Source of the DNA: Komagataeibacter melaceti
GTDB lineage: Bacteria > Pseudomonadota > Alphaproteobacteria > Acetobacterales > Acetobacteraceae
Assembly: GCF_003403295.1 (NCBI RefSeq)
Contig: NZ_QUWV01000020.1
Span: 1 to 64,000, forward strand
Length of the DNA: 64,000 nucleotides
Reading direction: 5' to 3'
The translations under genes and the position numbers were made by a program. This document shows positions 18,261-28,050 of this stretch, one piece after another (the stretch's first letter is position 1; every line of letters starts with the position of its first letter). Below the pieces are notes generated by a model, which was not told where the DNA came from, made no database searches, and worked only from the letters and a program-made list of their open reading frames with translations.

Positions 18261-18267
18261 TATCACC

Positions 18268-20727
18268 TCAGAATTGTTGGCCGAAGCCAAAGCGGAGCAA
18301 CTGCGTCCTGTCATGCTCCTGACGGACCAGCGGGACGCCCAGATCGATATTCACGAGCCCGAACGGGCTTTTCCACGCAATGCCGACACCGGTCGAGACG
18401 CGAGGCGTGAGTGTATCGCCATAGACAGGAGTATATTTGGGCCAGTCCTTCATGGATGTATAGCGGTTACGCACGCGCAGGCCATCAAGTCCGCCCATAT
18501 CAACGAAATAACGCCCGCTCAGGCCCATGGCGGAAGCAAACGGAATGGGGAAATGCACCGTGGCCGAAGCGGTATAGAGGAACCGGCCACCCAGAAAGTC
18601 TTCCTGCGAGTGCATGGGGTTACCGTCACGCGCGGAAATGGCCATGCTTCGCGGCCCGACACCACCATCCATGAACCCGCGCAGCGTGGTGCCGCCCAGA
18701 TAGAAGTTATCGATGATGTCACTGCGGCCACCGCCCCAGTTCATGATGTCACCCACGCCGCCGCGCATTTCCACCGTCCAGTCATGGTTGCCCATGATGC
18801 TGTCAAGCGGGACATAATAGGCCGCATCAATCTTGCCACGCAGGTAGCGTTCGTTCCCGCCGATACCGGCGAAGTCACCACCCACGCGGATCACGAAGCC
18901 CTTGTGCGGCTGCTGGCGCCGGTCGCGCGTATCATAGGTCAGCGTGGTGCTGAGCTGTGACAGCAGGGACCAGCCCGCCTGGTCCAGAACGTAGTACGAT
19001 GAATCCGACCATGTATCGCCCACGTTACGATCGGTCAGCGTGTAGCTCCACGACTGCGACAGGCGATTGTTATAGGAATACCCCATGCGCAGCGTGATGC
19101 CGTACCGCCCTTCCGAATAGCTCTGGTAGGTCATGTAACGGTTCTGGATACCGAAAAGATCCACACCCGCCACAAGGTTGCGGTTGAGGAAGTAGGGATC
19201 GGTCAGCGAGATGTCGGCCTGATCTTCATAATACGCCGCGGTGCCGGTAAAGCCCGCGTCAATGCCGGTGCCCAGCAGGTTATGCTGCTTGAGCCCAAGG
19301 TTGCCCAGCACGCCCGCATCGGTCGAGTAACCGCCACCCAGCGAGAACTCGCCCGTCGGCTTTTCCACCACATCGGCCGAGATGTTGACCTTGTCCGGCG
19401 CGGAGCCGGGGGTCTGGTCGATCGAGACGGTTTTGAAGAACCCCAGATCTTCCAGGATCATCTTGGAATATTTGCGGTCAAGCGGCGTGTACGGGTCGCC
19501 TTCGGCCATGGGCAACTGGCGGCGGATCACCTTGTCCTGCGTGATGGTGTTGCCGTTGATGTCGATGCGCTCGACATACATGCGCGGGCCTTCGCTTATG
19601 TCGAACAGCAGGTTGACCGTACGCTTTTCCGGGTTACGGGCAATTTCGGGATGGACCATGGCGAAGGGATAGCCCTTGCCCTGCAGCATCTCCTGCATGT
19701 TGGTGGCGTTGTGCTCGATCGCGCTGCCATCGTACCACTGGTTGTGGAACAGGGTGATGTATTTGCGCATGGACTCGCCGGTCACATGGCGCAGGGACGA
19801 GCGCACGTCCATCCTGTTCAGGCGGTAACGCGGCCCCTCTTCCATCGTATAGGTGATGTAGAAGGACTTGCGGTCCGGTGAGAGTTCACCCGTGGCGTTC
19901 TTGATCTGGAAATCGACAAAGCCGTTTTTCAGGTAAAAGCGGTGCAGCAGTTCGGCATCGTATTTGATGCGCTCGGGGCTGTACTGGTCGCTTGAGGCGA
20001 AGAAGCGGTACCACGCCGTCTCCTTCGATGAGACGATCCCCGCCAGCCGCGCGCTGCTGAAGGCGCGGTTCCCGACGAAGGTGACCTTCTTGATAAGGGT
20101 CTTCTGCGCCTCGTTGATATGGAAGATCACGTCCACGCGGTTATGCGCCAGCCGGATGATCTGCGGCGTGACGGTGGCGGCGTAACGCGCCTTTTCCGCA
20201 TAGACGGCCAGAATCTTCTGCCGGTCGGCCGCGATGCCCTGCGGGGAATAGACCGCGCGCGGACGCAGCGAGATGACCTTGGTCAGGTCCTCGTCCTTGG
20301 CGGAATGATTGCCCTCGAACACGATGCGGTTGACGATGGGGTTTTCAACCACGTGCACTTCCAGCACGTTGCCCAGACGCTTGAGCGTCACGTCATGGAA
20401 CAGGCCCGTGGCGTAAAGGGTCTTGAGCGAACGGTCCAGCAGGTCCTGATTGAAGCGGTCACCCGGCTGCACCACCATGTAGGACAGGATGGTGCTGGTC
20501 TCGATCCGGCTGTTGCCCTTGATGTCCACCGCCTCGATCGGGTCTTCAAGCGGCGGCGGCTTGATTGGCTCGATCTCGGGCGCCTGCTGTCCCGCATCGC
20601 CCGGCGCCATATCCCCGCTGAATGGTGTGTTGTCCTGTGCCGCTTCTTCCTGTGCGTAGGCACTGGCTGTCCAGAACAGCGGCACAACGCAGACAGACGC
20701 AAGCAGCGCTGAACGTTTACTCGACAA
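18268..20727 (-). CDS. bamA: Outer membrane protein assembly factor BamA
   Basis: Central barrel of the BAM complex that folds beta-barrel proteins. The 819-aa product has a signal peptide ending ASAYAQ, five POTRA domains (about 45-465) and a 16-strand Omp85 barrel. The lid-loop motif is present as GGTTLRGF, and the protein ends in a terminal Phe (FGFGQQF). The start is TTG (20727) with GAGGA about 9 nt upstream. Order rseP-bamA-skp-lpxD is conserved in Gram-negatives. Confidence 0.98.
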   Translation of the reverse strand: MSSKRSALLASVCVVPLFWTASAYAQEEAAQDNTPFSGDMAPGDAGQQAPEIEPIKPPPLEDPIEAVDIKGNSRIETSTILSYMVVQPGDRFNQDLLDRSLKTLYATGLFHDVTLKRLGNVLEVHVVENPIVNRIVFEGNHSAKDEDLTKVISLRPRAVYSPQGIAADRQKILAVYAEKARYAATVTPQIIRLAHNRVDVIFHINEAQKTLIKKVTFVGNRAFSSARLAGIVSSKETAWYRFFASSDQYSPERIKYDAELLHRFYLKNGFVDFQIKNATGELSPDRKSFYITYTMEEGPRYRLNRMDVRSSLRHVTGESMRKYITLFHNQWYDGSAIEHNATNMQEMLQGKGYPFAMVHPEIARNPEKRTVNLLFDISEGPRMYVERIDINGNTITQDKVIRRQLPMAEGDPYTPLDRKYSKMILEDLGFFKTVSIDQTPGSAPDKVNISADVVEKPTGEFSLGGGYSTDAGVLGNLGLKQHNLLGTGIDAGFTGTAAYYEDQADISLTDPYFLNRNLVAGVDLFGIQNRYMTYQSYSEGRYGITLRMGYSYNNRLSQSWSYTLTDRNVGDTWSDSSYYVLDQAGWSLLSQLSTTLTYDTRDRRQQPHKGFVIRVGGDFAGIGGNERYLRGKIDAAYYVPLDSIMGNHDWTVEMRGGVGDIMNWGGGRSDIIDNFYLGGTTLRGFMDGGVGPRSMAISARDGNPMHSQEDFLGGRFLYTASATVHFPIPFASAMGLSGRYFVDMGGLDGLRVRNRYTSMKDWPKYTPVYGDTLTPRVSTGVGIAWKSPFGLVNIDLGVPLVRQEHDRTQLLRFGFGQQF

Positions 20728-20877
20728 AATCGCTATTCCTCACCATTCGGCATGCGGATCAGCCATGCATTAAGACCGGATGGAGGGCCGGCTCCCTTCC
20801 TGTCATGTATCAGCTTTCGTGGCGGACCTATCCGATATCCGCCACAATGTGCAAGCACTTGTGTCACACGGTGCACC

Positions 20878-21987
20878 TTAGCCCTGGCCGGCGCGCGAGG
20901 CGAGCCACTGAAACAGGCCGAAATGTGACAGATCGTTAAATGTCGAGAACAGAAACAGTCCGGCTATAAGCGCAAACCCGGCCTGAAAGCTGACCTCCTG
21001 CACGCGGCGCGAAACCGGCCGGCCCAGAATGGCCTCAAATATATAAAATACCAGCCGCCCGCCATCCAGAATCGGCACCGGGAACAGGTTGATCAGCCCG
21101 AGGTTGATCGAAAGCAGCGCCATGAACGAGACCAGGCTGGACAGGCCATACTGCGCCACCTGGCCCGACATCTGGGCAATGCGCAGCGGGCCGCCAAGGT
21201 CTTTCGTGCTGTGCTGGCCGCTGATCATCTGCCACAGCCCGTCCAGCGTCTGGACCGAGACATGCCACGTCTCCTTCACCGCAGAGACGAAAGCCTGCGG
21301 CAGAGGCTGCGGCCGGCCCATTTCAGCAGCAAAGGACACGCCGATCTGCCCATGAGCGGCCGCGCCCTTTTCAGCCACGCTGCCAATATGGACCGGCAGC
21401 GTCACATCCGCCCCGTTGCGGTGAACCGTAAGCGTGGTCTGCGCCCCCGCCTGCCCGCTGACGAAGGACTGGAGATCGGTCACGTCACGCACCGCATGCG
21501 TGCCCACGCGCACGATCTCATCGCCCTTTTCCACGCCTGCCGTGGCGGCGGCGCTGCCGGGCAGCACCTGCGCGACCTGATTGAGGATATGCGGCTGCCC
21601 GGACATGGCGAACAGCCCGGTAAACAGGACAATGGCGAGAAGGAAGTTGAAGACCGGCCCCGCGACGATCACGATCGCCCGCGAGAGGACCGGCTTGTCG
21701 TGAAACGTGCGACCCTGCTGCCAGGCGGCTTTCTGTTCCTCGGTCGCGTCTTCCGGTCCCTCGAATCCGTGCGGGCGGACATAGCCACCCAACGGCACGG
21801 GGCACAGGCGCCATTCCGTGCCCACGCTGTCATGCCAGCGCAGGAGCGGACGGCCGAAACCGATCGAGAATACCTCCACATGCACGCCACGCCAGCGCGC
21901 GGCAAGGTAGTGACCAAGCTCGTGAATGAAAACCAGAACCCCCAGAACCAGGGAAAAGGCCAGAACAGTCCGGATCAGATCATGCAT
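20878..21987 (-). CDS. rseP: RIP metalloprotease RseP (site-2 protease)
   Basis: Intramembrane zinc protease that cleaves anti-sigma factors and signal peptide remnants. The 369-aa product shows HELGH (22-26) in the first membrane helix, one PDZ domain (about 110-205, with VLPGSAAATAGVEKGDEIVRVG) and the C-terminal metal-ligand motif NLFPVPILDGG. It lies between dxr and bamA in a standard envelope cluster. A single PDZ is shorter than the E. coli form but usual in Alphaproteobacteria. Confidence 0.96.
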   Translation of the reverse strand: MHDLIRTVLAFSLVLGVLVFIHELGHYLAARWRGVHVEVFSIGFGRPLLRWHDSVGTEWRLCPVPLGGYVRPHGFEGPEDATEEQKAAWQQGRTFHDKPVLSRAIVIVAGPVFNFLLAIVLFTGLFAMSGQPHILNQVAQVLPGSAAATAGVEKGDEIVRVGTHAVRDVTDLQSFVSGQAGAQTTLTVHRNGADVTLPVHIGSVAEKGAAAHGQIGVSFAAEMGRPQPLPQAFVSAVKETWHVSVQTLDGLWQMISGQHSTKDLGGPLRIAQMSGQVAQYGLSSLVSFMALLSINLGLINLFPVPILDGGRLVFYIFEAILGRPVSRRVQEVSFQAGFALIAGLFLFSTFNDLSHFGLFQWLASRAGQG

Positions 21988-22035
21988 GGTCGCTACGCTA
22001 TCTCCCGATGGCCTGAAAGACCATCCAGAATCATA

Positions 22036-23193
22036 TCAGGCCGCGCGCGCAACCGTGCGAAGGCGGGCGACACGACGGGCCTCATGGTCCCAGTGCAGCA
22101 CTTCCTCCAGCGTGTCGGCCCGCTGCGCGCCAAGTGATTGCATCACATCCTCGACAATACGCGCAATATCCAGAAACCCGATTTCGCGCTTCAGGAAGGC
22201 TTCCACCGCAATTTCATTCGCACCCGACAGGATGGCGGGAGCAGCCCCACCCGCACGCAGGGATTCGCGTGCAAGGCGCAGCGCGGGGAACCGGACCTCA
22301 TCGGGGGCCTCGAAATCAAGGCGCGCCAGCGCGGCCAGATCCAGGCGCGGCGAATTGGTGGGCATGCGCGCGGGCCAGGCCAGCGTATGGGCAATGGGAA
22401 TACGCATGTCGGCCGAGCCAAGCTGCGCCACGATCGAGCCGTCGGTGTACTGCACCATGCCATGCACCACGGATTGCGGGTGCACGACCACGCCCAGCTT
22501 GTCCTCCGTCACGTTGAACAGGCGCGCCGCTTCGATCAGTTCCAGCCCCTTGTTGAACATGGTGGCGGAATCGATGGTGATCTTGGAGCCCATGGTCCAT
22601 GTGGGGTGCTTGAGCGCGGCTTCCAGTGGGGCCTTTTCCATTTCTTCCAGCGTGGCGCGGCGGAACGGGCCGCCGGAAGCGGTCAGGATGATCTGTTCGA
22701 CCTCACCCGCCTGCTTGTCCGCCATCGACTGGAATACCGCGTTATGCTCGGAATCGACGGGCAGCAGGGTCGCACCCGCCTCCGCCACCGCGCGGAGCAT
22801 GACATCACCCGCGCAGACCAGTGCTTCCTTGTTGGCCAGCGCCACGGACTTTCCGTTACGCACCGCAGCCAGCGTCGGCTCCAGCCCGGTGGCCCCCGTG
22901 ATGGCGGCCATGGTCCAGTCCACCGGCAGGGCCGCGGCCTCGATCACGGCGGCGCGGCCACCGGCGGTTTCCACGCCGCTGCCAGCCAGCAGGGTTTCCA
23001 GTTCGGGCAGCAGCTTCTCATCGGCAATGACCGCACGCCGCGCACCCAGCGCACGCGCCTGCTCGGCCAGACGGGTCACATTGCGCCCGCCCACCAGCGC
23101 CACGGTGCGGAACTTCTCGGGTGCCTGGAGCAGCAGGTCCACGGTGGAACAGCCAATGCTGCCCGTACAGCCCAGAACGGAAACTGTCTTCAT
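22036..23193 (-). CDS. dxr: 1-deoxy-D-xylulose 5-phosphate reductoisomerase
   Basis: Second enzyme of the MEP isoprenoid pathway; supplies precursors for hopanoids, undecaprenol and ubiquinone. The 385-aa product begins MKTVSVLGCTGSIG (NADPH loop), has the active-site segment LLPVDSEHNAVFQ, then GSKITIDSATMFNKGLELIEA with the metal and substrate residues. The ATG at 23193 matches the family start; an upstream TTG is less likely. Confidence 0.97.
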   Translation of the reverse strand: MKTVSVLGCTGSIGCSTVDLLLQAPEKFRTVALVGGRNVTRLAEQARALGARRAVIADEKLLPELETLLAGSGVETAGGRAAVIEAAALPVDWTMAAITGATGLEPTLAAVRNGKSVALANKEALVCAGDVMLRAVAEAGATLLPVDSEHNAVFQSMADKQAGEVEQIILTASGGPFRRATLEEMEKAPLEAALKHPTWTMGSKITIDSATMFNKGLELIEAARLFNVTEDKLGVVVHPQSVVHGMVQYTDGSIVAQLGSADMRIPIAHTLAWPARMPTNSPRLDLAALARLDFEAPDEVRFPALRLARESLRAGGAAPAILSGANEIAVEAFLKREIGFLDIARIVEDVMQSLGAQRADTLEEVLHWDHEARRVARLRTVARAA

Positions 23194-23236
23194 TATAACG
23201 TCATTCCCCAAAACATCTCATGGCCGGGCCATGGCT

Positions 23237-24076
23237 TCAGTGCAGCCCCACATACCAGAAAGCAGCCCGGCCGACTGCCCATAATGACAGCAATGCCGCC
23301 ATGGGGGCCGCAACCAGCAGGCCATCGAAACGGTCCAGAAGACCGCCGTGACCGGGCAGGATGGTGCCCGAGTCCTTCACGCCGCGCGCGCGCTTCAGCG
23401 CGCTTTCCGCAAGGTCACCGATCTGGGCGGCAATGGCCACAAGCCCGCCGAACACCGCACCGCGCCACAGCGCCCCCGGCATGGCGCCAGGCAGGAAATG
23501 CGCGATCACCATGCCCATCACCACCGCACTGAGCAGCCCGCCGATGGAGCCGGACCATGTCTTGGCAGGTGAAATACGTGGTGCAAGCTTGGGGCCGCCA
23601 AAAATGCGCCCCGCCATGTAGGCGCCCGTATCGCTCATCGCCACGCAGGCAACCAGAAACAGCACGACACCCGAGCCGGGATCAGTCATGTAGCGCAGCC
23701 ATAGCAGCGACAGGCCCGCGCAGCCTATCGCCACCTGCCCCGCCCATAGCGCCGGACCCAGCACGCCCGCCGCCACCATGAGCAGCAGCGCGCCGCCCCA
23801 GTGCCCGGCCACCGCCGTAATGCCCATGCACGCCGCCCATGCCATGCATAGCTGCCCGCGCCGCACCCGCAGCCCGAAACCGAACATGCGCGCCCACTCG
23901 CTCGCCATGCCCGCCATGACCAGCACGATCAGCGCACCGTAAACCAGCCCGCCCGCCCATACGCACACGCCCGCCAGCGGCACCAGCACGGCGGCCGAAA
24001 GCACGCGGGCGCGCAGGTCTTTCCAGTTGCCGGACTTGGCAGGCGCGCTGTCACGCTTTTCAGGTTGGCCTTGCAC
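23237..24076 (-). CDS. cdsA: Phosphatidate cytidylyltransferase CdsA
   Basis: Integral membrane enzyme forming CDP-diacylglycerol from phosphatidate and CTP. About seven hydrophobic segments precede the CDS signature near the C-terminus (ESALKRARGVKDSG, then GHGGLLDRFDGL). The start overlaps the uppS end; GTG 24076 is chosen because AAAGG lies 7 nt upstream, and GTG 24091 is an alternative. It lies between uppS and dxr, linking phospholipid and isoprenoid supply. Confidence 0.93.
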   Translation of the reverse strand: MQGQPEKRDSAPAKSGNWKDLRARVLSAAVLVPLAGVCVWAGGLVYGALIVLVMAGMASEWARMFGFGLRVRRGQLCMAWAACMGITAVAGHWGGALLLMVAAGVLGPALWAGQVAIGCAGLSLLWLRYMTDPGSGVVLFLVACVAMSDTGAYMAGRIFGGPKLAPRISPAKTWSGSIGGLLSAVVMGMVIAHFLPGAMPGALWRGAVFGGLVAIAAQIGDLAESALKRARGVKDSGTILPGHGGLLDRFDGLLVAAPMAALLSLWAVGRAAFWYVGLH

Positions 24077-24797
24077 CGAATCGCCTTTCACGTCGCGAAT
24101 AGATCGCCAGGACGGTATCGAAATGCGTCTCGTCAAAATCCGGCCATGGGGTTTCGAGGAACACCAGTTCGGCATAGGCCGACTGCCATAGCAGGAAGTT
24201 GGACAGACGACATTCCCCGCTTGTACGCACGATCAGGTCAGGGTCGGGCATGCCGGCGGTCTGGAGCGCACCGGCAAAAACCTTTTCATCAATCGCACTG
24301 GCGGCAATCTCGCCGCGCGAGACGGCCTGTGCCATCCGTACGGCGGCCTGCACGATATCGGCCCGCCCGCCATAGGACAGCGCCAGCACAAGCACCAGCC
24401 TGCCATTAGCCGCCGTCACCTGCTCGGCGCGGCGGGCTTCTTCCTGAATATCGACCGGAAAGCGGCTCAGGTCGCCAATAATCCGCAACTGCACGCCCTC
24501 GCGTGACAGTTCGGCCACCTTGTGCCGCAGGTAATAGCGCAGCAGGCCGGTCAGGTCAGCGACCTCGCCCGGCGCACGCCGCCAGTTTTCGGATGAGAAA
24601 GCGTAGAGCGTGAGCCACTTCACGCCACGCTTGGCGGCGGCGCGCACGGTGCGCTGCACCGCCTCCCCCCCGGCGCGGTGCCCCGCCAGCAGCGGCAGCC
24701 CGCGCAGGTTGGCCCACCGCCCGTTGCCATCCATGATGATGGCAACATGCTCCGGCAGGCACGGATTACCCGCGACCCGATGATCTGACCCGGACAA
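24060..24797 (-). CDS. uppS: Undecaprenyl diphosphate synthase (cis-prenyltransferase)
   Basis: Makes C55 undecaprenyl diphosphate, the carrier for peptidoglycan and O-antigen units. The 245-aa product has the catalytic D23 in IIMDGNGRWA, AGGEAV for substrate binding, and the C-terminal conserved RTSGECRLSNFLLWQ with AELVF. The start is TTG (24797) with GGGGGA 7 nt upstream. Its 3' end overlaps cdsA. Confidence 0.97.
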   Translation of the reverse strand: MSGSDHRVAGNPCLPEHVAIIMDGNGRWANLRGLPLLAGHRAGGEAVQRTVRAAAKRGVKWLTLYAFSSENWRRAPGEVADLTGLLRYYLRHKVAELSREGVQLRIIGDLSRFPVDIQEEARRAEQVTAANGRLVLVLALSYGGRADIVQAAVRMAQAVSRGEIAASAIDEKVFAGALQTAGMPDPDLIVRTSGECRLSNFLLWQSAYAELVFLETPWPDFDETHFDTVLAIYSRRERRFGARPT

Positions 24798-24862
24798 GCC
24801 CTGATCCCCCTACTCAGTCACGCATGGGGAGAAGCGGAGTGAATGCGGCGCTCACCGACCGA

Positions 24863-25429
24863 TCAGACCTGCTTGATCTCGCGCTCTTTTTCAGCCAGCA
24901 GTTCGTCAACGCGCTTGACGTACTGGTCCGTCAGCTTCTGGATCGCATCGGACCAGACCTTGACGTCATCCTCGCTGATCTCGCTGCCCTTTTCGAGCTT
25001 GCGGGTCTGGTCCATGCCGTCACGACGCACGCCGCGCACGGCAATCTTGCCATTTTCCGCGTACTTGCCCGCCGCGCGCGCCAGTTCGTTGCGCCGCTCC
25101 TCGGTCAACTGGGGAATGGGCACGCGCACCGTCTGGCCATCGGCCGCCGGGTTCAGGCCCAGACCGGCATCACGGATGGCGCGCTCGACCGCGCCCACCA
25201 GCGTGCGGTCCCAGACCTGCACCGTCAGCATGCGCGCCTCGGGCACGGCAATGGAGCCAACCTGTGTCAGCGGCACTTCACCACCATAGGCTTCCACCCG
25301 CACCGGCTCCAGCAGCGCCGGGCTGGCGCGGCCGGAACGCAGGCCGGCAAAATCACGACGCAGGCTTTCAATCGCGCCGTCCATACGGCGGGTCAGATCC
25401 GCCAGCAAACTTTTCTGATCGACAGACAC
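24863..25429 (-). CDS. frr: Ribosome recycling factor
   Basis: Splits post-termination ribosomes with EF-G. The 188-aa product matches RRF in length, with the three-helix bundle ends ([33 protein letters not shown]) and the hinge segment [15 protein letters not shown]. The start is GTG (25429), preceded by AGGAGGAGGG. It lies 70 bp downstream of pyrH, the usual order. Confidence 0.98.
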   Translation of the reverse strand: MSVDQKSLLADLTRRMDGAIESLRRDFAGLRSGRASPALLEPVRVEAYGGEVPLTQVGSIAVPEARMLTVQVWDRTLVGAVERAIRDAGLGLNPAADGQTVRVPIPQLTEERRNELARAAGKYAENGKIAVRGVRRDGMDQTRKLEKGSEISEDDVKVWSDAIQKLTDQYVKRVDELLAEKEREIKQV

Positions 25430-25499
25430 CGTGGCCCTCCTCCTAATTTTTCTTCCGCCACCATGATGGCAACCGCGTCAGCAGGGAACTGCCCTGCCC

Positions 25500-26243
25500 T
25501 CAGTCCGCCGTCACGATGGTGGTAAAACGCCCTTCGCCGCGCATGACACGCGAAAAGGCATCGTGCTCATGAATATTGAATACGACTATGGGCAGCCGGT
25601 TTTCGCGCGCCAGGCTGATGGCTGCCGCATCCATAACGTTAAGGTCATTGGCAAGGACATCGCGATAGGTCAGGGTCTCGTAACGCTGGGCCGTGGGGTC
25701 CTTGCGCGGGTCGGCGGAATAGACGCCATCAACCTGCGTGCCCTTGAACAGGGCGTCACACTCCATTTCCGCGGCGCGCAGCGCGGCACCCGTATCGGTC
25801 GTGAAGAACGGGTTGCCCGTGCCCGCGGCAAAGATCACGACCCGGCCCTTTTCCATATGCCGCACGGCGCGGCGGCGGATATACGGCTCGGCTATGGATG
25901 ACATGTGGATGGCGGTCATGACCCGCGTGGGCACGCCATGCCGCTCCAGCGCGTTCTGCATGAGCAGCGCGTTGATGACGGTGGCCAGCATGCCGGCGTA
26001 ATCGCCCTGCGCGCGGTCCATGCCGCGGGCGGCGGCGGCCATGCCGCGAAAGATGTTGCCGCCACCGATCACCAGGCAGACCTCGATCCCGGTGCTGGCC
26101 ACGGCGGCCACATCGGCCGCGATGGCGTCAACCGTGGCCGGATCGACCCCGTAAGACCCGCTTCCCATCAGGGCCTCCCCCGACACCTTCAGGAGGACGC
26201 GCTTGTAGGAGGCAACGGACTGGGGTGCGGCAGGCTGGGTCAT
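25500..26243 (-). CDS. pyrH: UMP kinase
   Basis: Phosphorylates UMP to UDP. The 247-aa amino-acid-kinase fold protein shows [40 protein letters not shown] and the C-terminal [16 protein letters not shown]. It is followed by frr as in most bacteria. However rpsB and tsf, usually just upstream, are missing; era is the upstream neighbour. Confidence 0.98.
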   Translation of the reverse strand: MTQPAAPQSVASYKRVLLKVSGEALMGSGSYGVDPATVDAIAADVAAVASTGIEVCLVIGGGNIFRGMAAAARGMDRAQGDYAGMLATVINALLMQNALERHGVPTRVMTAIHMSSIAEPYIRRRAVRHMEKGRVVIFAAGTGNPFFTTDTGAALRAAEMECDALFKGTQVDGVYSADPRKDPTAQRYETLTYRDVLANDLNVMDAAAISLARENRLPIVVFNIHEHDAFSRVMRGEGRFTTIVTAD

Positions 26244-26360
26244 TGGTCCTCAGAACAGGTCAGACTAACAGGGCTAGGATCGGGCAGGCCACCCGGCCAT
26301 GCCCTGTCATATAGAGGGATGCCCCCCCCCACAAGCCGATGATGCCCCTCTTTTGAGGAT

Positions 26361-27275
26361 TCAGGATGCGTCATCCAGCCCGATGGCGCGCAGGCGGGCG
26401 CGCTCCTCGTCCCATCCGGCGCGCTCCTTGACGTTGAGGAAAAGGTGGCATGTCCGGCCCAGCAGGCGGCCGAGTTCACGCCGCGCCTTTTCGCCTATGG
26501 CGCGAATCCGGCTGCCGCGCTCACCGATCAGGATGGCCTTGTGCGAAGCCCGCGCCACATAGATGGTCACGTCAATCCGCACCGAGCCGTCCGGCCGCTC
26601 CGCAAAGCCTTCGGTCTCGGCCGTTGCGGCGTAGGGCACTTCCTCGTGTGTCTGGAGGAATATCTGCTCGCGCACCAGTTCCGCCGCCAGCAGGCGGTCA
26701 GGCAGGTCGGTCAGGTCATCCTCGGGATACAGGTACGGCCCCACGGGCAGGTCGGCCGCCAGACGGTCCAGCAGGTCATCCACCCCCTCGCCCGAACGCG
26801 CGCTGACCATGAACACATGCTCGACCGGCAGGATGGACGACAGTTCCGCCGTCAGGGGCAGCAGCGCGTCACGGCGCACGAGGTCCGTCTTGTTCAGCAC
26901 CAGCCACAGCCTGCGCTTCTGCTCCGCCAGCCTTGTGGCGATGGCGCGCAGCGCATCGGTCATGCCCGCACGGGCATCGACGATCAGCAGCGTGATGTCC
27001 GCGTCTTCCGATCCCGTCCACGCGGCGGCGACCATGGCACGGTCCAGCTTGCGCCGGGGCTGGAAGATGCCCGGCGTATCCACCAGCAGGATCTGGGTCT
27101 GGTTGCGCATGAGAATGCCCAGCACCCGGAAGCGCGTTGTCTGCGCCTTGGGGCTGACAATGGACAGCTTGGTGCCCGCCATGCGGTTGAGCAGCGTGGA
27201 CTTGCCCGCATTGGGCGCGCCCACGATGGCCACGAAACCGCAGCGTGTCGTCCTGTCCTGATCCTGATCGGTCAT
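26361..27275 (-). CDS. era: GTPase Era
   Basis: Binds the 3' end of 16S rRNA during 30S assembly. The 304-aa product has G1 GAPNAGKSTLLNRM, G3 LLVDTPGIF, G4 LNKTDLV and a C-terminal KH domain (about 215-290, with AILIGERGSRIRAIGEKAR). The start overlaps the rnc stop as ATGA. The lepB-rnc-era order is conserved. Confidence 0.98.
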   Translation of the reverse strand: MTDQDQDRTTRCGFVAIVGAPNAGKSTLLNRMAGTKLSIVSPKAQTTRFRVLGILMRNQTQILLVDTPGIFQPRRKLDRAMVAAAWTGSEDADITLLIVDARAGMTDALRAIATRLAEQKRRLWLVLNKTDLVRRDALLPLTAELSSILPVEHVFMVSARSGEGVDDLLDRLAADLPVGPYLYPEDDLTDLPDRLLAAELVREQIFLQTHEEVPYAATAETEGFAERPDGSVRIDVTIYVARASHKAILIGERGSRIRAIGEKARRELGRLLGRTCHLFLNVKERAGWDEERARLRAIGLDDAS

Positions 27276-28048
27276 TGTCCGTGCCCTTTACGGTCGGGGG
27301 TGGGGGTAGCCTGCCGTTCCGCGCCAAGCTGGCGCAGCAGGTCGGATGCGGCCTCGCTCTCGGCGGCGCGCTTGCTTCCGGCCACGCCCTGCCCGGTTTT
27401 TCCCTGCACGTCCACCGCAATGACGAAACGCGGCGCGTGCGACGGGCCATCGGATGAAACCACGCGGTACTGCGGCAGGGCCAGCCCGCGCCCCAGCACC
27501 CATTCCTGCAGCGCGGTCTTGGGGTCCTTGGGCGGGTGGGCCTGCGCCACGATGGAGTCATTCCACATCCTGCGCACGAAGCCGCGCGCGGGTTCCAGCC
27601 CACCATCAAGATAGATCGCGCCCAGTATCGCCTCTACCGCATCCGCCAGCACGTTGGCGGTCTGCCGCACCCCGGCGCGCGCCTCATGCTCGGCCACGTC
27701 GAGTGCCGCATGCAGGTCCATGGCCTGCGCGATCCGGGCCAGGACCGTGCGCGAGACCAGATGGGCATGGCGGGGGCCGAGCGCGCCCTCCTGCTCATCG
27801 GGGAAGCGTTCGAGCAGCCATTCCGCCATGAGCAGGCCAAGCACGCGGTCGCCCATGAATTCCAGCCGCTCGTTGGAGCCGACGCCACGTTTCGCCGCAC
27901 TCTGGCGCGCGCGGCGGCCGCCATTGCGCTCATGCGCGGCGGAGCGGTGCGTCAGGGCCTGCAGCAGCAGGGCCGGCTGGACGAAATGATAGCCCAGATG
28001 CTCTTCCAGGCGCCTGATCTCAGCGGCGGGAACGCGCGCGCTCTCCAT
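27272..28048 (-). CDS. rnc: Ribonuclease III
   Basis: Cleaves double-stranded RNA in rRNA and mRNA processing. The 258-aa product has the catalytic signature NERLEFMGDRVLGL, the second catalytic region LADAVEAILGAIYLDGG, and a C-terminal dsRBD (about 180-248). ATG 28048 is chosen because GGGAG lies about 9 nt upstream; it sits just inside the lepB stop region. A basic insert GGRRARQSAAKRG precedes the signature. Confidence 0.97.
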   Translation of the reverse strand: MESARVPAAEIRRLEEHLGYHFVQPALLLQALTHRSAAHERNGGRRARQSAAKRGVGSNERLEFMGDRVLGLLMAEWLLERFPDEQEGALGPRHAHLVSRTVLARIAQAMDLHAALDVAEHEARAGVRQTANVLADAVEAILGAIYLDGGLEPARGFVRRMWNDSIVAQAHPPKDPKTALQEWVLGRGLALPQYRVVSSDGPSHAPRFVIAVDVQGKTGQGVAGSKRAAESEAASDLLRQLGAERQATPTPDRKGHGQ

Positions 28049-28050
28049 GC